NCBI RefSeq assembly: GCF_000019525.1
Contig: NC_010506.1
Location: 558,001 to 622,000, forward strand
Source of the DNA: Shewanella woodyi ATCC 51908
Lineage (GTDB): Bacteria; Pseudomonadota; Gammaproteobacteria; Enterobacterales; Shewanellaceae
Direction: 5' to 3'
DNA length: 64,000 bases
Part shown: piece by piece, positions 26,334 through 34,267 of the stretch
Layout: every line of letters begins with the position of its first letter
How positions within the stretch are numbered: position 1 is the stretch's first letter
The notes under the pieces: model-generated
What the model saw: the letters and a program-made list of their open reading frames with translations, nothing else
Database searches by the model: none
Told to the model about the DNA's origin: nothing
Position numbers and translations under genes: made by a program

Positions 26334-28970
26334 TTAGGCACAGACTGAGGCTTGTACCTCTTGGAGTCGTAATACCTCTCCAAGTGCTTGGCCCTGTCCC
26401 TGCTCAAAACCTATCTCTAGCATCGACTCTTTCTGCTGCTTTGTGCTAATACCGTCAACAAAGACCGTTAACTCCAGCGCTTGAGCCGTTAAAAAGTGGG
26501 CATTAAGCAGCTTTTTGTGTTGCTTACTGTCTAGATGACAGGGATAGCTTGGGTCCAGTTTGAGCCCTTTTAGGGGAAGGAAGGTCAGGCTACTGAGAGC
26601 ACTATGAGCGCTTCCATATCCACTGAGCGCTAAGTTGACCTCTAGCTTTGTGAGCAGATCGAAAGCATTAATGTGGTTATCAGTATCGAAGATAAACCCC
26701 TGCTCATCGAAAAATAGCCAGAGTTGCTCACGGCTAAAATAGCTCTGTTTCAACTTATTCTTAAGACGTCTTAATGCGTGCTTATGTTTGAGGTGATGAC
26801 CCGAGATATTGATATGCAACGGCAGGTGGGCCAGTGACATCTTTTGTAGTTGGGCATACTCACTGTTTAACGTCTCCAATAGGAAGATATCTAGCTCTGT
26901 GGTTAAGCTGCAATGCTCTGCAATATTGAGCAGTTTTGCCTGTTTAATCTTGCCTAAACTAGGGTGGTTCCAATATAGACGTGGCTCAAGGGCCAAGGTC
27001 TCTCCTGTTTGCAAATCTTCTATTGGCAAGTAGCTAACTAAGAGCGAACGACTTGAGATCGCATTGCGCAGCTCAAGTTCAAGTTCAATATCTTTATCGA
27101 GTTGCTTATGGGATTTATCATCAAAAATAACATAGCAGCCTTTACCATTTGCTTTAGCTCGGTACATGGCTGCATCAGCGTCCCGTAGCAGGGATTCACT
27201 GGTGTCTGTTTTATGCTGGTTAAAGGCGATACCTATACTCGCGCCTGATTTAAACTGCTGATTGGCGAGTTTATAGGGCTCTGATAAACCAGTGAGCACA
27301 CGCTCTGCGACCTCTTTTGCATCTTGAGAACCATTTATTCTGTCGAGCAAGATAACAAACTCATCACCACCAATCCGGCCTAGGCTATCATTCTCTCGGA
27401 TGCAGAGTTTTAGTCGTCTTGAGGTTTCGACCAGAAACCTGTCTCCCTCTATATGACCTAAGGTATCGTTGATCAACTTGAACCTGTCTAAATCGATAAA
27501 CAGGAGCGCAAAGCGATCTAGCTTATGCCTGCGAGTGTGTTTAATCGCTTGAGAGAGTTTCTCCATAAACATGCCGCGATTGGGGAGTCCTGTTAAGGTA
27601 TCGTGGTTGGCATCATGGACGAGTTGTTGCTCCATTTTTCGTCTTTGAGCTATCTCTTTCTCCAAATCTTGATTGAGAAGAGCGAGTGCTTGAGTACGCT
27701 CGATAACTTTATCTTCGAGCTGTTCATAGCTGGCAATTAGAGACTCTGCGGATAACTTTCGTTCGATGGCGCTGGCAATATGCTGAGAGACAAAGGTTAG
27801 CAGGTCGAGATCATTCTCCTGATAACGACGGGTTTTATTTGTACTATAGATGGTTAATGCACCGCGGACCTGATCATGGATGAACAGAGGGATCCCAATC
27901 CATTGATAGATATCTTTAGTATTATTAAGCTCAGGAGTTTTAGCGTAGATCTGACCTGAGTTGACCAAGGACTGAATATCACTATTTTGTAGCAGCAGGG
28001 GTCTACGGTTTTTAATGACATACTCAGTTAAGCCATCACAAATTATTCTACTATCGGGAACTCGCCCATTCGTTTGACTGACATAGAATGGAAAGTTGAG
28101 CTGATTACACTGATCATTTAACAGGGCGATATAACAGTTACTTACTGGGATAAGGTGACTAATGACTCTATGGAGCTCTGAGTAAAATGCATGAGTATCA
28201 ATATTTGAGGTCGCGAGATCGGCTATCTCAAAGAGCGACTTTTGTAACAGCTCCGCACGTCGCTTCTCATTCACTTCCTGTTTTAGCTTATCATAAGCAA
28301 CGCTTAGCTCTCTTGTTCTCTGTGCTATAGCCTGCTCAAGCTGCTCCTGGTGTTGTACCCTCTCCATGATGTTGGATATCTGATGACTCACAAATCCAAG
28401 GAGCTCAATATCCACCTCTGTGAAATTAACCTGTTCAGAGTAACTTTGAATAACCAGGACCCCTACGACAGAGTGATGTACTGTTATCGGAACACCGAGC
28501 CATAGATGACAGGGGGCACCTAAACTCTCTATCTGCTTATCTAAGATTAACTGCTCAAATTTGTCTTGGTTGCACAGCAAGCTTCTCCCAGTTTTAAGCA
28601 CATAGCCTGTTAAGCCGCTGAGCAGTTTTGCGGATATGTTTTCTTTGGAAAAGAGTTCAAGGGGATGTTTGTCTTTTTCATCGAGAAAGAAAGGGATTTC
28701 AAGTACGTTATTTAGCGGATCGAGTAGTGCTACAAAGAAGTTATCTGCGGGGAGAAGAGTGCTGAGGTAGCCATGTACCCCTGAGTAGAATTCAGCTGGG
28801 GAGCTTACGCTTGCTGCTAAGTTGGATAACTCAAGCAACATATTTTGCGTCACCTCTGCGCGCTTATATTTAAGAGCTAAGCTCTTTAAACGCGAAATCC
28901 TTTTTTGCATAAGCTCAAATTCACGCTGTGAGTGTTGAGTCTGTTCATCCCTAAACATGGTATCCGCCAA
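26334..28970 (-). CDS. GAF-GAF-GGDEF protein with degenerate EAL domain
   Basis: 878 residues, no membrane segment. Two GAF-like sensor domains (about 45-205 and 245-405), each followed by a coiled-coil linker, then a GGDEF domain (about 450-615) and an EAL-like domain (about 625-875). The GGDEF motif is intact (534-538), and the inhibitory site R525-x2-D528 lies five residues before it, so an active, product-inhibited diguanylate cyclase is predicted. The EAL domain has lost its motif (LEPRLYW where EALLRW is usual) and the DDFG segment (SGYGSAHSAL), so it should not hydrolyse c-di-GMP. It is a single gene. It may supply c-di-GMP sensed by the LapD-like receptor nearby, but that is inference. 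Confidence 0.88.
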   Translation of the reverse strand: MADTMFRDEQTQHSQREFELMQKRISRLKSLALKYKRAEVTQNMLLELSNLAASVSSPAEFYSGVHGYLSTLLPADNFFVALLDPLNNVLEIPFFLDEKDKHPLELFSKENISAKLLSGLTGYVLKTGRSLLCNQDKFEQLILDKQIESLGAPCHLWLGVPITVHHSVVGVLVIQSYSEQVNFTEVDIELLGFVSHQISNIMERVQHQEQLEQAIAQRTRELSVAYDKLKQEVNEKRRAELLQKSLFEIADLATSNIDTHAFYSELHRVISHLIPVSNCYIALLNDQCNQLNFPFYVSQTNGRVPDSRIICDGLTEYVIKNRRPLLLQNSDIQSLVNSGQIYAKTPELNNTKDIYQWIGIPLFIHDQVRGALTIYSTNKTRRYQENDLDLLTFVSQHIASAIERKLSAESLIASYEQLEDKVIERTQALALLNQDLEKEIAQRRKMEQQLVHDANHDTLTGLPNRGMFMEKLSQAIKHTRRHKLDRFALLFIDLDRFKLINDTLGHIEGDRFLVETSRRLKLCIRENDSLGRIGGDEFVILLDRINGSQDAKEVAERVLTGLSEPYKLANQQFKSGASIGIAFNQHKTDTSESLLRDADAAMYRAKANGKGCYVIFDDKSHKQLDKDIELELELRNAISSRSLLVSYLPIEDLQTGETLALEPRLYWNHPSLGKIKQAKLLNIAEHCSLTTELDIFLLETLNSEYAQLQKMSLAHLPLHINISGHHLKHKHALRRLKNKLKQSYFSREQLWLFFDEQGFIFDTDNHINAFDLLTKLEVNLALSGYGSAHSALSSLTFLPLKGLKLDPSYPCHLDSKQHKKLLNAHFLTAQALELTVFVDGISTKQQKESMLEIGFEQGQGQALGEVLRLQEVQASVCA

Positions 28971-29159
28971 TCGCTATTTTTATTTTATGGAGCTTGGATC
29001 TGGAATATTTTTACACTAATGGATATAAATAGCATGAAAAAACAGCTGAGCCAAGGTATTTGCTCGATATTATTCTGTGCAAAAAGCAGTCTTAATGAGG
29101 AAAAAAGAGGATAATAAGTTAAAAGTTGAGCAAACAAACACACTATTCGCATAAATCTG

Positions 29160-29188
29160 TAGACGGCAGGGTAAATAATCCATATTAT
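29160..29188 (+). promoter_or_regulatory. Promoter of the tRNA cluster
   Basis: A -35-like TAGACG (29160-29165), 17-bp spacer, -10 TATTAT (29183-29188), then a GC-containing discriminator (ATGCCTCGC) as in stringently controlled stable-RNA promoters. tRNA-Arg begins 20 bp further on. Confidence 0.6.
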
Positions 29189-29208
29189 ATGCCTCGCTAA
29201 CAAGGCAG

Positions 29209-29285
29209 GCACCCATAGCTCAGCTGGATAGAGCGCACCCCTCCGGAGGGTGAGGCCGAGGGTTCGAATCCTTCTGGGTGCACCA
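29209..29285 (+). tRNA. tRNA-Arg (CCG)
   Basis: 77 nt with encoded CCA. Acceptor GCACCCA pairs with TGGGTGC, the anticodon loop is CTCCGGA (anticodon CCG), and the T-loop is GGTTCGAATCC. It is first in the cluster, corresponding to argX of the E. coli argX-hisR-leuT-proM operon. Confidence 0.96.
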
Positions 29286-29332
29286 GAATGAGTTGAACGC
29301 CAAGTTAGTAATGTTGTTTTGAAATAGTCAGT

Positions 29333-29409
29333 GGTGATTGTAGCTCAGTTGGTAGAGTCCCGGATTGTGATTCCGGTTGTCGTGGGTTCGAACCCCATCA
29401 GTCACCCCA
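29333..29409 (+). tRNA. tRNA-His (GTG)
   Basis: Includes the extra G at -1 (29333) opposite discriminator C, the hallmark of tRNA-His. Acceptor GTGATTG / CAGTCAC, anticodon loop TTGTGAT (anticodon GTG), CCA encoded. Confidence 0.96.
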
Positions 29410-29466
29410 TTTCAAATTACTTTTAGCTCGTAGAGCAGAGGGGGAACCTCTTTAAAAAATCTATCT

Positions 29467-29543
<77 letters not shown>

Positions 29544-29592
29544 AATTTAGATATATTGAATTGATTCGATATATCAACATAAAGAATAGATA

Positions 29593-29691
29593 CGGTGATT
29601 AGCGCAGCCCGGTAGCGCATCATGATTTGAAGCAAGAGCGGACCAGAGTGTCAGAGGTTCGAATCCTACTCTTTATAAAATCAGCCAACCA
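29593..29691 (+). pseudogene. Broken tRNA-Pro copy with expanded anticodon arm
   Basis: The 5' part (CGGTGATTAGCGCAGCCCGG) is identical to tRNA-Pro. The anticodon arm is replaced by ATGATTTGAAGCAAGAGCG, and the 3' acceptor is replaced by CTCTTTATAAAATCAGCC before ACCA. It cannot form a normal acceptor stem or present TGG. Confidence 0.85.
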
Positions 29692-29706
29692 AATTTAAAA
29701 GATTTA

Positions 29707-29783
<77 letters not shown>

Positions 29784-29793
29784 AATTCTTCGA

Positions 29794-29824
29794 AAGCCTT
29801 CTGAGCAAATCAGAAGGCTTTTTT
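29794..29824 (+). terminator. Terminator of the tRNA operon
   Basis: AAGCCTTCTGA / TCAGAAGGCTT stem, 5-nt loop, then TTTT, 10 bp after tRNA-Pro copy 2. Confidence 0.93.
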
Positions 29825-29830
29825 CGTTTT

Positions 29831-29884
29831 ACGAACCAGAGGGGCAGAGGTTCGAATCCTGCTCTTTATAAAATCAGCCGACCA
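29831..29884 (+). pseudogene. tRNA-Pro 3' fragment
   Basis: Retains ACCAGAGGGGCAGAGGTTCG and the altered tail (CTCTTTATAAAATCAGCC-GACCA) of the broken copies, with no 5' half. Confidence 0.75.
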
Positions 29885-29900
29885 AATTTAAAAATATTTA

Positions 29901-29999
29901 CGGTGATTAGCGCAGCCCGGTAGCGCATCATGATTTGAAGTAAGAGCGAACCAGAGGGTCAGAGGTTCGAATCCTACTATTCACAACATCAGCCGACCA
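29901..29999 (+). pseudogene. Broken tRNA-Pro copy with expanded anticodon arm
   Basis: The same design as 29593-29691 (5' half intact, ATGATTTGAAGTAAGAGCG in the anticodon arm), but the tail reads CTATTCACAACATCAGCC-GACCA. A terminator-like hairpin follows. Confidence 0.83.
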
Positions 30000-30010
30000 A
30001 ATTAACTAGA

Positions 30011-30034
30011 AGCCCTTAGAGAAATCTAAGGGCT
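30011..30034 (+). terminator. Terminator-like hairpin after a broken tRNA copy
   Basis: AGCCCTTAGA-GAAA-TCTAAGGGCT followed by TTTTG. The same hairpin recurs at 30725-30748, so it is part of the repeated unit. Confidence 0.8.
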
Positions 30035-30043
30035 TTTTGTTTT

Positions 30044-30653
30044 CAGCCCTAAACCACCTACTTCAGTAGGTGGTTATCATCAATTAGGCTTTGCCTGAAT
30101 ATCTACTCATGTTAATTGAACTCTAACTTTTAGCGAAGTAATAGAGGATAAAAAACATGAGTAGATATGAGAAAGCATCGCATGTGTATTGGCGATGTCA
30201 ATATCACATAGTTTGGACACCTAAGTATAGGTTTAGGATTTTAAAGAATAAGTTAGGAAAAGATGTTTACCGATGTATTCATGTCTATAGTGAGCAGTTA
30301 GGGTGTGTGGTTGTAGAGTTGAATGTACAAATAGACCATGTACATCTGGTTATCAAAGTTCCTCCGAAGCTATCGATTTCAAAGTTGATGGGTGCTTTAA
30401 AAGGTAAAATTGCTTTGAAAATGTTTAGCAAGTATCCGTATCTTCGGAAAAATAAGCTATGGGGAAATCACTTTTGGCAAAGAGGTTACTTTGTTGACAC
30501 AGTGGGGATTAATGAGGAAGTGATTCGAAGATATGTAAGGCATCAAGAAAAGGTTGAAAAACAGGAGCAGCCGCAATTAGATTTGAAGTAGACAACGCCC
30601 CCTTTTAGGGGGCTAATACAAAGCCACCTTCTTCAGAAGGTGGATTCTTTACT
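30044..30653 (+). mobile_element. IS200-type insertion sequence
   Basis: One transposase gene flanked by subterminal hairpins: left AACCACCTA-CTTCAG-TAGGTGGTT (30052-30075), right CCACCTT-CTTCAG-AAGGTGG (30624-30643). Both have the same loop. There are no terminal inverted repeats or target duplication, as expected for IS200/IS605 elements. It is inserted in the T-rich tract after a tRNA-derived repeat; the uninterrupted version of that junction (TTTGTTTTATAGTGGATTAG) is seen at about 30751-30770. Exact ends are accurate to a few bases only. Confidence 0.85.
30157..30591 (+). CDS. tnpA: IS200-family Y1 transposase TnpA
   Basis: 144 residues, typical TnpA length. The HUH metal site is HVH in 'QIDHVHLVI', and the catalytic tyrosine lies in 'EEVIRRYVRHQE'. 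It starts 'HVYWRCQYHIVWTPKYR', which is characteristic of the family. It cuts and rejoins single-stranded DNA at the subterminal hairpins. The gene looks intact, so the element may still be mobile. No tnpB/IscB partner is present. Confidence 0.95.
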   Translation: MSRYEKASHVYWRCQYHIVWTPKYRFRILKNKLGKDVYRCIHVYSEQLGCVVVELNVQIDHVHLVIKVPPKLSISKLMGALKGKIALKMFSKYPYLRKNKLWGNHFWQRGYFVDTVGINEEVIRRYVRHQEKVEKQEQPQLDLK

Positions 30654-30656
30654 TTA

Positions 30657-30713
30657 TAGTGGATTAGGGAGTCGAGAGATTCGAATCCTACTCTTCACAA
30701 CATCAGCCGACCA
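30657..30713 (+). pseudogene. tRNA-Pro 3' fragment beyond the IS
   Basis: GAGAGATTCGAATCCTACTC then CTTCACAACATCAGCCGACCA: T-loop and altered tail of the broken copies, 5' part absent. Confidence 0.7.
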
Positions 30714-30724
30714 AATTAACTAGA

Positions 30725-30748
30725 AGCCCTTAGAGAAATCTAAGGGCT
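30725..30748 (+). terminator. Repeat of the terminator-like hairpin
   Basis: Identical to 30011-30034 (AGCCCTTAGA-GAAA-TCTAAGGGCT), followed by TTTTG. Confidence 0.78.
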
Positions 30749-30758
30749 TTTTGTTTTA

Positions 30759-30815
30759 TAGTGGATTAGAGAGTCAATAGGTTCGAATCCTACTCTTTAT
30801 AAAATCAGCCGACCA
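30759..30815 (+). pseudogene. tRNA-Pro 3' fragment
   Basis: TAGTGGATTAGAGAGTCAAT followed by the T-loop and the CTCTTTATAAAATCAGCC-GACCA tail, parallel to 30657-30713. Confidence 0.7.
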
Positions 30816-30831
30816 AATTTAAAAAGATTTA

Positions 30832-30940
30832 CGGTGATTAGCGCAGCCCGGTAGCGCATCAACGCTTATTAATAGATATTTGAAACAAGAGCGGACCAGA
30901 GGGTCAGAGGTTCGAATCCTACTATTCACAACATCAGTCG
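30832..30940 (+). pseudogene. Broken tRNA-Pro copy with long anticodon-arm insertion
   Basis: 5' half identical to tRNA-Pro, then a longer insertion (AACGCTTATTAATAGATATT and TGAAACAAGAGCG), then GACCAGAGGGTCAGAGGTTCG and a CTATTCACAACATCAGTCG tail lacking CCA. It is the last unit of the array. Confidence 0.8.
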
Positions 30941-30951
30941 AAAACAAAAAA

Positions 30952-30972
30952 GCCTAGGTCGTTAACCTAGGC
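30952..30972. terminator. Terminator at the end of the adhesin-export operon
   Basis: GCCTAGGT-CGTTA-ACCTAGGC. On the minus strand it is followed by TTTTTTG, 32 bp after the LapD-like gene. T-rich sequence on the plus side suggests it also stops readthrough from the tRNA array. Confidence 0.88.
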
Positions 30973-31004
30973 CTTCCTTTTTGGTGACTTCAATTATTTA
31001 AGCG

Positions 31005-32927
31005 CTAATCTTCAATATCTGTTGGCGGGAAGATATAGCCCATAAAGGCATTGGTTTTCAGTGGCACAAATCGCTCTAGCTGAGGCATCTCTTCAATACC
31101 CGTCACAATAACCTTGATATCTAATCCTCGAGCAACATTGATGATTGCACGACACAGCTCACCACTATGTTCACTGTCATCATAGTAAGCGAAGGATTGA
31201 TCTAATTTCACATAACTCGGTCTCAGTGACTGCAGGTACGACATTGAGCCAAACTGACGGCCGAAGTGATCGATGCCAAACTGGGCGCCGTTGTCTCGAA
31301 TAACAGTACAGATCGCATGGCAAGAATCAGGATCGCTATAGACTGCCGCTTCTGGAATATCGAAACAGATACGTTCAGATAGGTTTGTTGAGCGCAAGAA
31401 GGTATTGAGCCATTCATGGAACTTAGGATCACTTAAGCTCTGGAAAGTTAAGTTGATGGCTATGGGCTCTTGGTTCTTGTTTAGTAGATGTTTTTCATGC
31501 ACATCTTGTATCAAATGCTTATCTAACATCGAGCCTAGTGATAGCAGCTCAACATAGGGCATAAACTGCCCCGCATGGATGATCTTATCCCCCATATTAA
31601 GCTGACAATAAAGCTCCCTTTGTAGGATATTATCACTGTCATTAATATGGACAGGTTGCCATTTAAACTTGAAGTTACAATCTTGTATGGCTGCACTTAG
31701 ATGTTCACGCCACTGCTCTCGAGTGAAGAGCTGTTTCTCGTTTGTCTCAAACCAATGGAAGACTTTATCTTCCTTGATGGCTTTTTGAAGCGCGTTGTCT
31801 GTCTGAGCTAAAATATCTGAAACCGACATATGACCAATACGCTCGGCAACACCAATGGCAAAGTTTTCATTAGGCTTACAGCCGGCCTTTGACATCTCCT
31901 GATTGATGGTACGTATTAAGGCTTGCAGATAACGACTTGTCTGATCATGCTCAGAGCTAGTGATTAAGAAGGCAAATTCATAGGCTGCAATTCGAGCTAT
32001 GACCGAGCTCGCGACTTCATCGAGGTGATCTTGCATTTTCTCTGCAAGTAGCTTGATGGTTTCATCTCTTACTTGGTAGCCATATTTGCTATGAACCTCC
32101 TCTAACCAGTCAAACTTAGCCATGACCAAGGCACCGCTAGCAGGCTCATTAAGCCAGCTATTGAGACGCCCCATCATATACTGTCTGTTTGGCAAGCCTG
32201 ATACTTGATCGACTAGGTTTTTCTTACGTAGTTCACCGACCTCTTCATCAAGGGAGTTAAAGAGCTGCTTTAGCTGATCTGACATACTATTAAAGGCAAG
32301 AACAACGGATTTGAGCTCAGCAGTTTTAGGCACTCGCATATCTGGGCCAAACTTGCGTTGAGCAATCTCTTTTGCATGGACAGCTATCTCATGTAGAGGT
32401 TTGAGTATCATGGTCAATCCGACCCTGGCAACTACAATAGCGATGAGAAAAAGTATGGAGAAAACGATGATGGCGTTTGTCATTGTTCGCCATAACTCGT
32501 TATATCCAAAACCTGGATGGGCAGTAAGCTCTAATTTCGCCAGCTGTATCCATCCAGAGGTAATTATGCTCTCTTTTTTTATTGTTTGGAAAAAATCGAG
32601 ATCGATAAACCACTGTGGAACACCTTGAATATTAATGGGGTTTTCCCAAGTTTGCTGTTTACCATCGACCAACCAAGTTAATTTAACTTGCTGGTAGTAA
32701 CCGCCTTCAAAGATAACGTTGATAAGGGTTTCGGCACCAACGATATCCCCTGCTTCAAGATCAGGAACTAGCATTATGCCAAGTGAATTACTGGTATTAT
32801 TTAGGTCGGACTCCATCTGCTTAGTTAAAAAGCTCTGGGTCTCTGTAAATTGTACATAGCCTAGACTAGCCACCACCAGTAAGAATAGGCCGAACAGTAG
32901 TGAGTATATCTGTCGAAACAGTGTCAT
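31005..32927 (-). CDS. bpfD: LapD/BpfD-type c-di-GMP receptor
   Basis: 640 residues. TM1 (about 7-25), periplasmic LapD-type domain (about 26-148), TM2 (about 151-171), HAMP (about 172-224), degenerate GGDEF (AAYEF at 314-318) and degenerate EAL (REL in place of EAL; 'IDHFGRQFGSMSYLQSL'). Neither enzymatic site is intact, as in LapD, which binds c-di-GMP with its EAL domain and then sequesters the LapG protease in the periplasm so that the adhesin stays on the surface. It is the last gene of the operon, 8 bp after the LapG-like gene. The name follows S. oneidensis usage from memory. Confidence 0.9.
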   Translation of the reverse strand: MTLFRQIYSLLFGLFLLVVASLGYVQFTETQSFLTKQMESDLNNTSNSLGIMLVPDLEAGDIVGAETLINVIFEGGYYQQVKLTWLVDGKQQTWENPINIQGVPQWFIDLDFFQTIKKESIITSGWIQLAKLELTAHPGFGYNELWRTMTNAIIVFSILFLIAIVVARVGLTMILKPLHEIAVHAKEIAQRKFGPDMRVPKTAELKSVVLAFNSMSDQLKQLFNSLDEEVGELRKKNLVDQVSGLPNRQYMMGRLNSWLNEPASGALVMAKFDWLEEVHSKYGYQVRDETIKLLAEKMQDHLDEVASSVIARIAAYEFAFLITSSEHDQTSRYLQALIRTINQEMSKAGCKPNENFAIGVAERIGHMSVSDILAQTDNALQKAIKEDKVFHWFETNEKQLFTREQWREHLSAAIQDCNFKFKWQPVHINDSDNILQRELYCQLNMGDKIIHAGQFMPYVELLSLGSMLDKHLIQDVHEKHLLNKNQEPIAINLTFQSLSDPKFHEWLNTFLRSTNLSERICFDIPEAAVYSDPDSCHAICTVIRDNGAQFGIDHFGRQFGSMSYLQSLRPSYVKLDQSFAYYDDSEHSGELCRAIINVARGLDIKVIVTGIEEMPQLERFVPLKTNAFMGYIFPPTDIED

Positions 32928-32935
32928 CTTTCTAG

Positions 32936-33643
32936 CTACTCCAATCTTAATTTGGGTTTTCTGAGTCTCTCGACACCCAATCTATGTTTGAGGTCATTCC
33001 ACTTTGCAAGTTTCTTAGATGAACCTGCGAGAACTCCTCGTCCTTTTTCTTTGTTTAGCCAAAGTTGTCGACCGTTAAAGCTATATACTGGAAGCAGGTC
33101 TTTCCTTTGGGTTGCCGGTTTTATTTTTCTATCTAAATTATCGAGCACCAAGGGGATAGAGCCTGGTGTCTCATAATAAGCGAGGACCATATGGTATTGG
33201 TTAACCGTTGTGGCTTTTACCATAGTGATCCTTAACTTATCTTCTTCTACACCAAGTTGGAGTAAGGTGAAATATTTGGCAATTGAGAAATCCTCACAAT
33301 CTCCACCGTTTACACCTATAAACTCCATTGGGGTTGCCCAGTAGTTGCTTTCACCCCAAAGCTTAATATCATCAACGAAACGAAAAAGGTTAAAAAAGGT
33401 ATTTACCTTAGTTATCTTCTCTCTTTCGCTTAGATTTTTTGCTTCATCCAGTACTTTAAACCAAGCCCTGACACGTTTTCCCGCTCGTTCACCGTAGCGG
33501 GACTCAAGTGTTGAGGTGATATGCCCCTTATTGAGCTTTTGTGTGGGGGAAGCATAAAGACAGGAAGCAACTAACACCATAGCGATTAAGGTGAATCGAC
33601 AGACTTTGATATAAGTTAAATTATGAGTAAGCCTGTCTTTCAT
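32936..33643 (-). CDS. bpfG: LapG/BpfG-type periplasmic cysteine protease
   Basis: 235 residues with an N-terminal signal/anchor (about 15-31) and a transglutaminase-like cysteine protease domain. Predicted catalytic triad: C116 (GGDCEDF), H151 (YHMVLAYY) and D168 (LVLDNLD). D115 and E117 beside the cysteine match the calcium-binding positions of LapG. LapG cuts the adhesin near its N-terminus (outside this window) and releases it when c-di-GMP is low. It lies between the OmpA-like and LapD-like genes with 8-18 bp gaps. Confidence 0.92.
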   Translation of the reverse strand: MKDRLTHNLTYIKVCRFTLIAMVLVASCLYASPTQKLNKGHITSTLESRYGERAGKRVRAWFKVLDEAKNLSEREKITKVNTFFNLFRFVDDIKLWGESNYWATPMEFIGVNGGDCEDFSIAKYFTLLQLGVEEDKLRITMVKATTVNQYHMVLAYYETPGSIPLVLDNLDRKIKPATQRKDLLPVYSFNGRQLWLNKEKGRGVLAGSSKKLAKWNDLKHRLGVERLRKPKLRLE

Positions 33644-33661
33644 GATGTTAGGTTAAGCTCC

Positions 33662-34267
33662 TTATTTCACTTCTTCATCTACCGTATAGATATTCCACTT
33701 CATATCAGCAGTTGTGTCTTCGCCAGTGACTTCAGCGATAACTCGTCTATTGCGAGTATGTGCCATGGCGGTTTCGCTAAGATCTATCGGTCGATCGAAG
33801 CTATATCCAATTGCTGTTAACCTATCAGGTTCAATGCCGAAACGTTCGCTTAGTGCAGTAGTGACTGCGTTTGCTCTGTTTTGGGAAAGCGCTAAATTAT
33901 GCTCGTAGGAACCTGTTTTACTACAATGTCCTTCGATAGTTACCTTGGTATTAGGAAACTGGCGCATAAATGTCGCGATAATCTCTACTTGATCATAGTA
34001 CATAGGATCTATGTAATAAGAGTCATTAGGAAATAAAATTTTAAGCTCTTGGCGTTCATTAATAGGCTTAATTTTCCCGCAACCATAGTTATCGATAGTT
34101 GCACCGCCAACGGTTTCAGTGCAGCGCTCACGGGCTACAATAACACCATCTCTGTCGTTATCGTTAAGATCGTGAACCTGTGTGGTTGCCCCATCCATGG
34201 TGGCAATGTCTCTCATCGAGCAGCCAGCCAATAAGGTTACGCTTAATATCAGAATGAAGGTTCTCAT
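33662..34267 (-). CDS. OmpA-family lipoprotein
   Basis: 201 residues. The lipoprotein signal ends in LAGC (C16). The C-terminal OmpA peptidoglycan-binding domain is clear ('VTIEGHCSKTGSYEHNLALSQNRANAV', 'LTAIGYSFDRPI'). A segment with 'DLNDNDRDGVIVARERC' precedes it. It probably anchors or stabilises the adhesin exporter at the cell wall; this position between the TolC-like and LapG-like genes is, from memory, conserved in Shewanella bpf loci. It overlaps the TolC-like gene by one base (TAATG), indicating coupled translation. Confidence 0.9.
   Translation of the reverse strand: MRTFILILSVTLLAGCSMRDIATMDGATTQVHDLNDNDRDGVIVARERCTETVGGATIDNYGCGKIKPINERQELKILFPNDSYYIDPMYYDQVEIIATFMRQFPNTKVTIEGHCSKTGSYEHNLALSQNRANAVTTALSERFGIEPDRLTAIGYSFDRPIDLSETAMAHTRNRRVIAEVTGEDTTADMKWNIYTVDEEVK

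Noticed and set aside
28985..29212. 75-codon minus-strand frame before the tRNA cluster
   Set aside because: It overlaps the tRNA promoter and the start of tRNA-Arg and has no recognisable domain.
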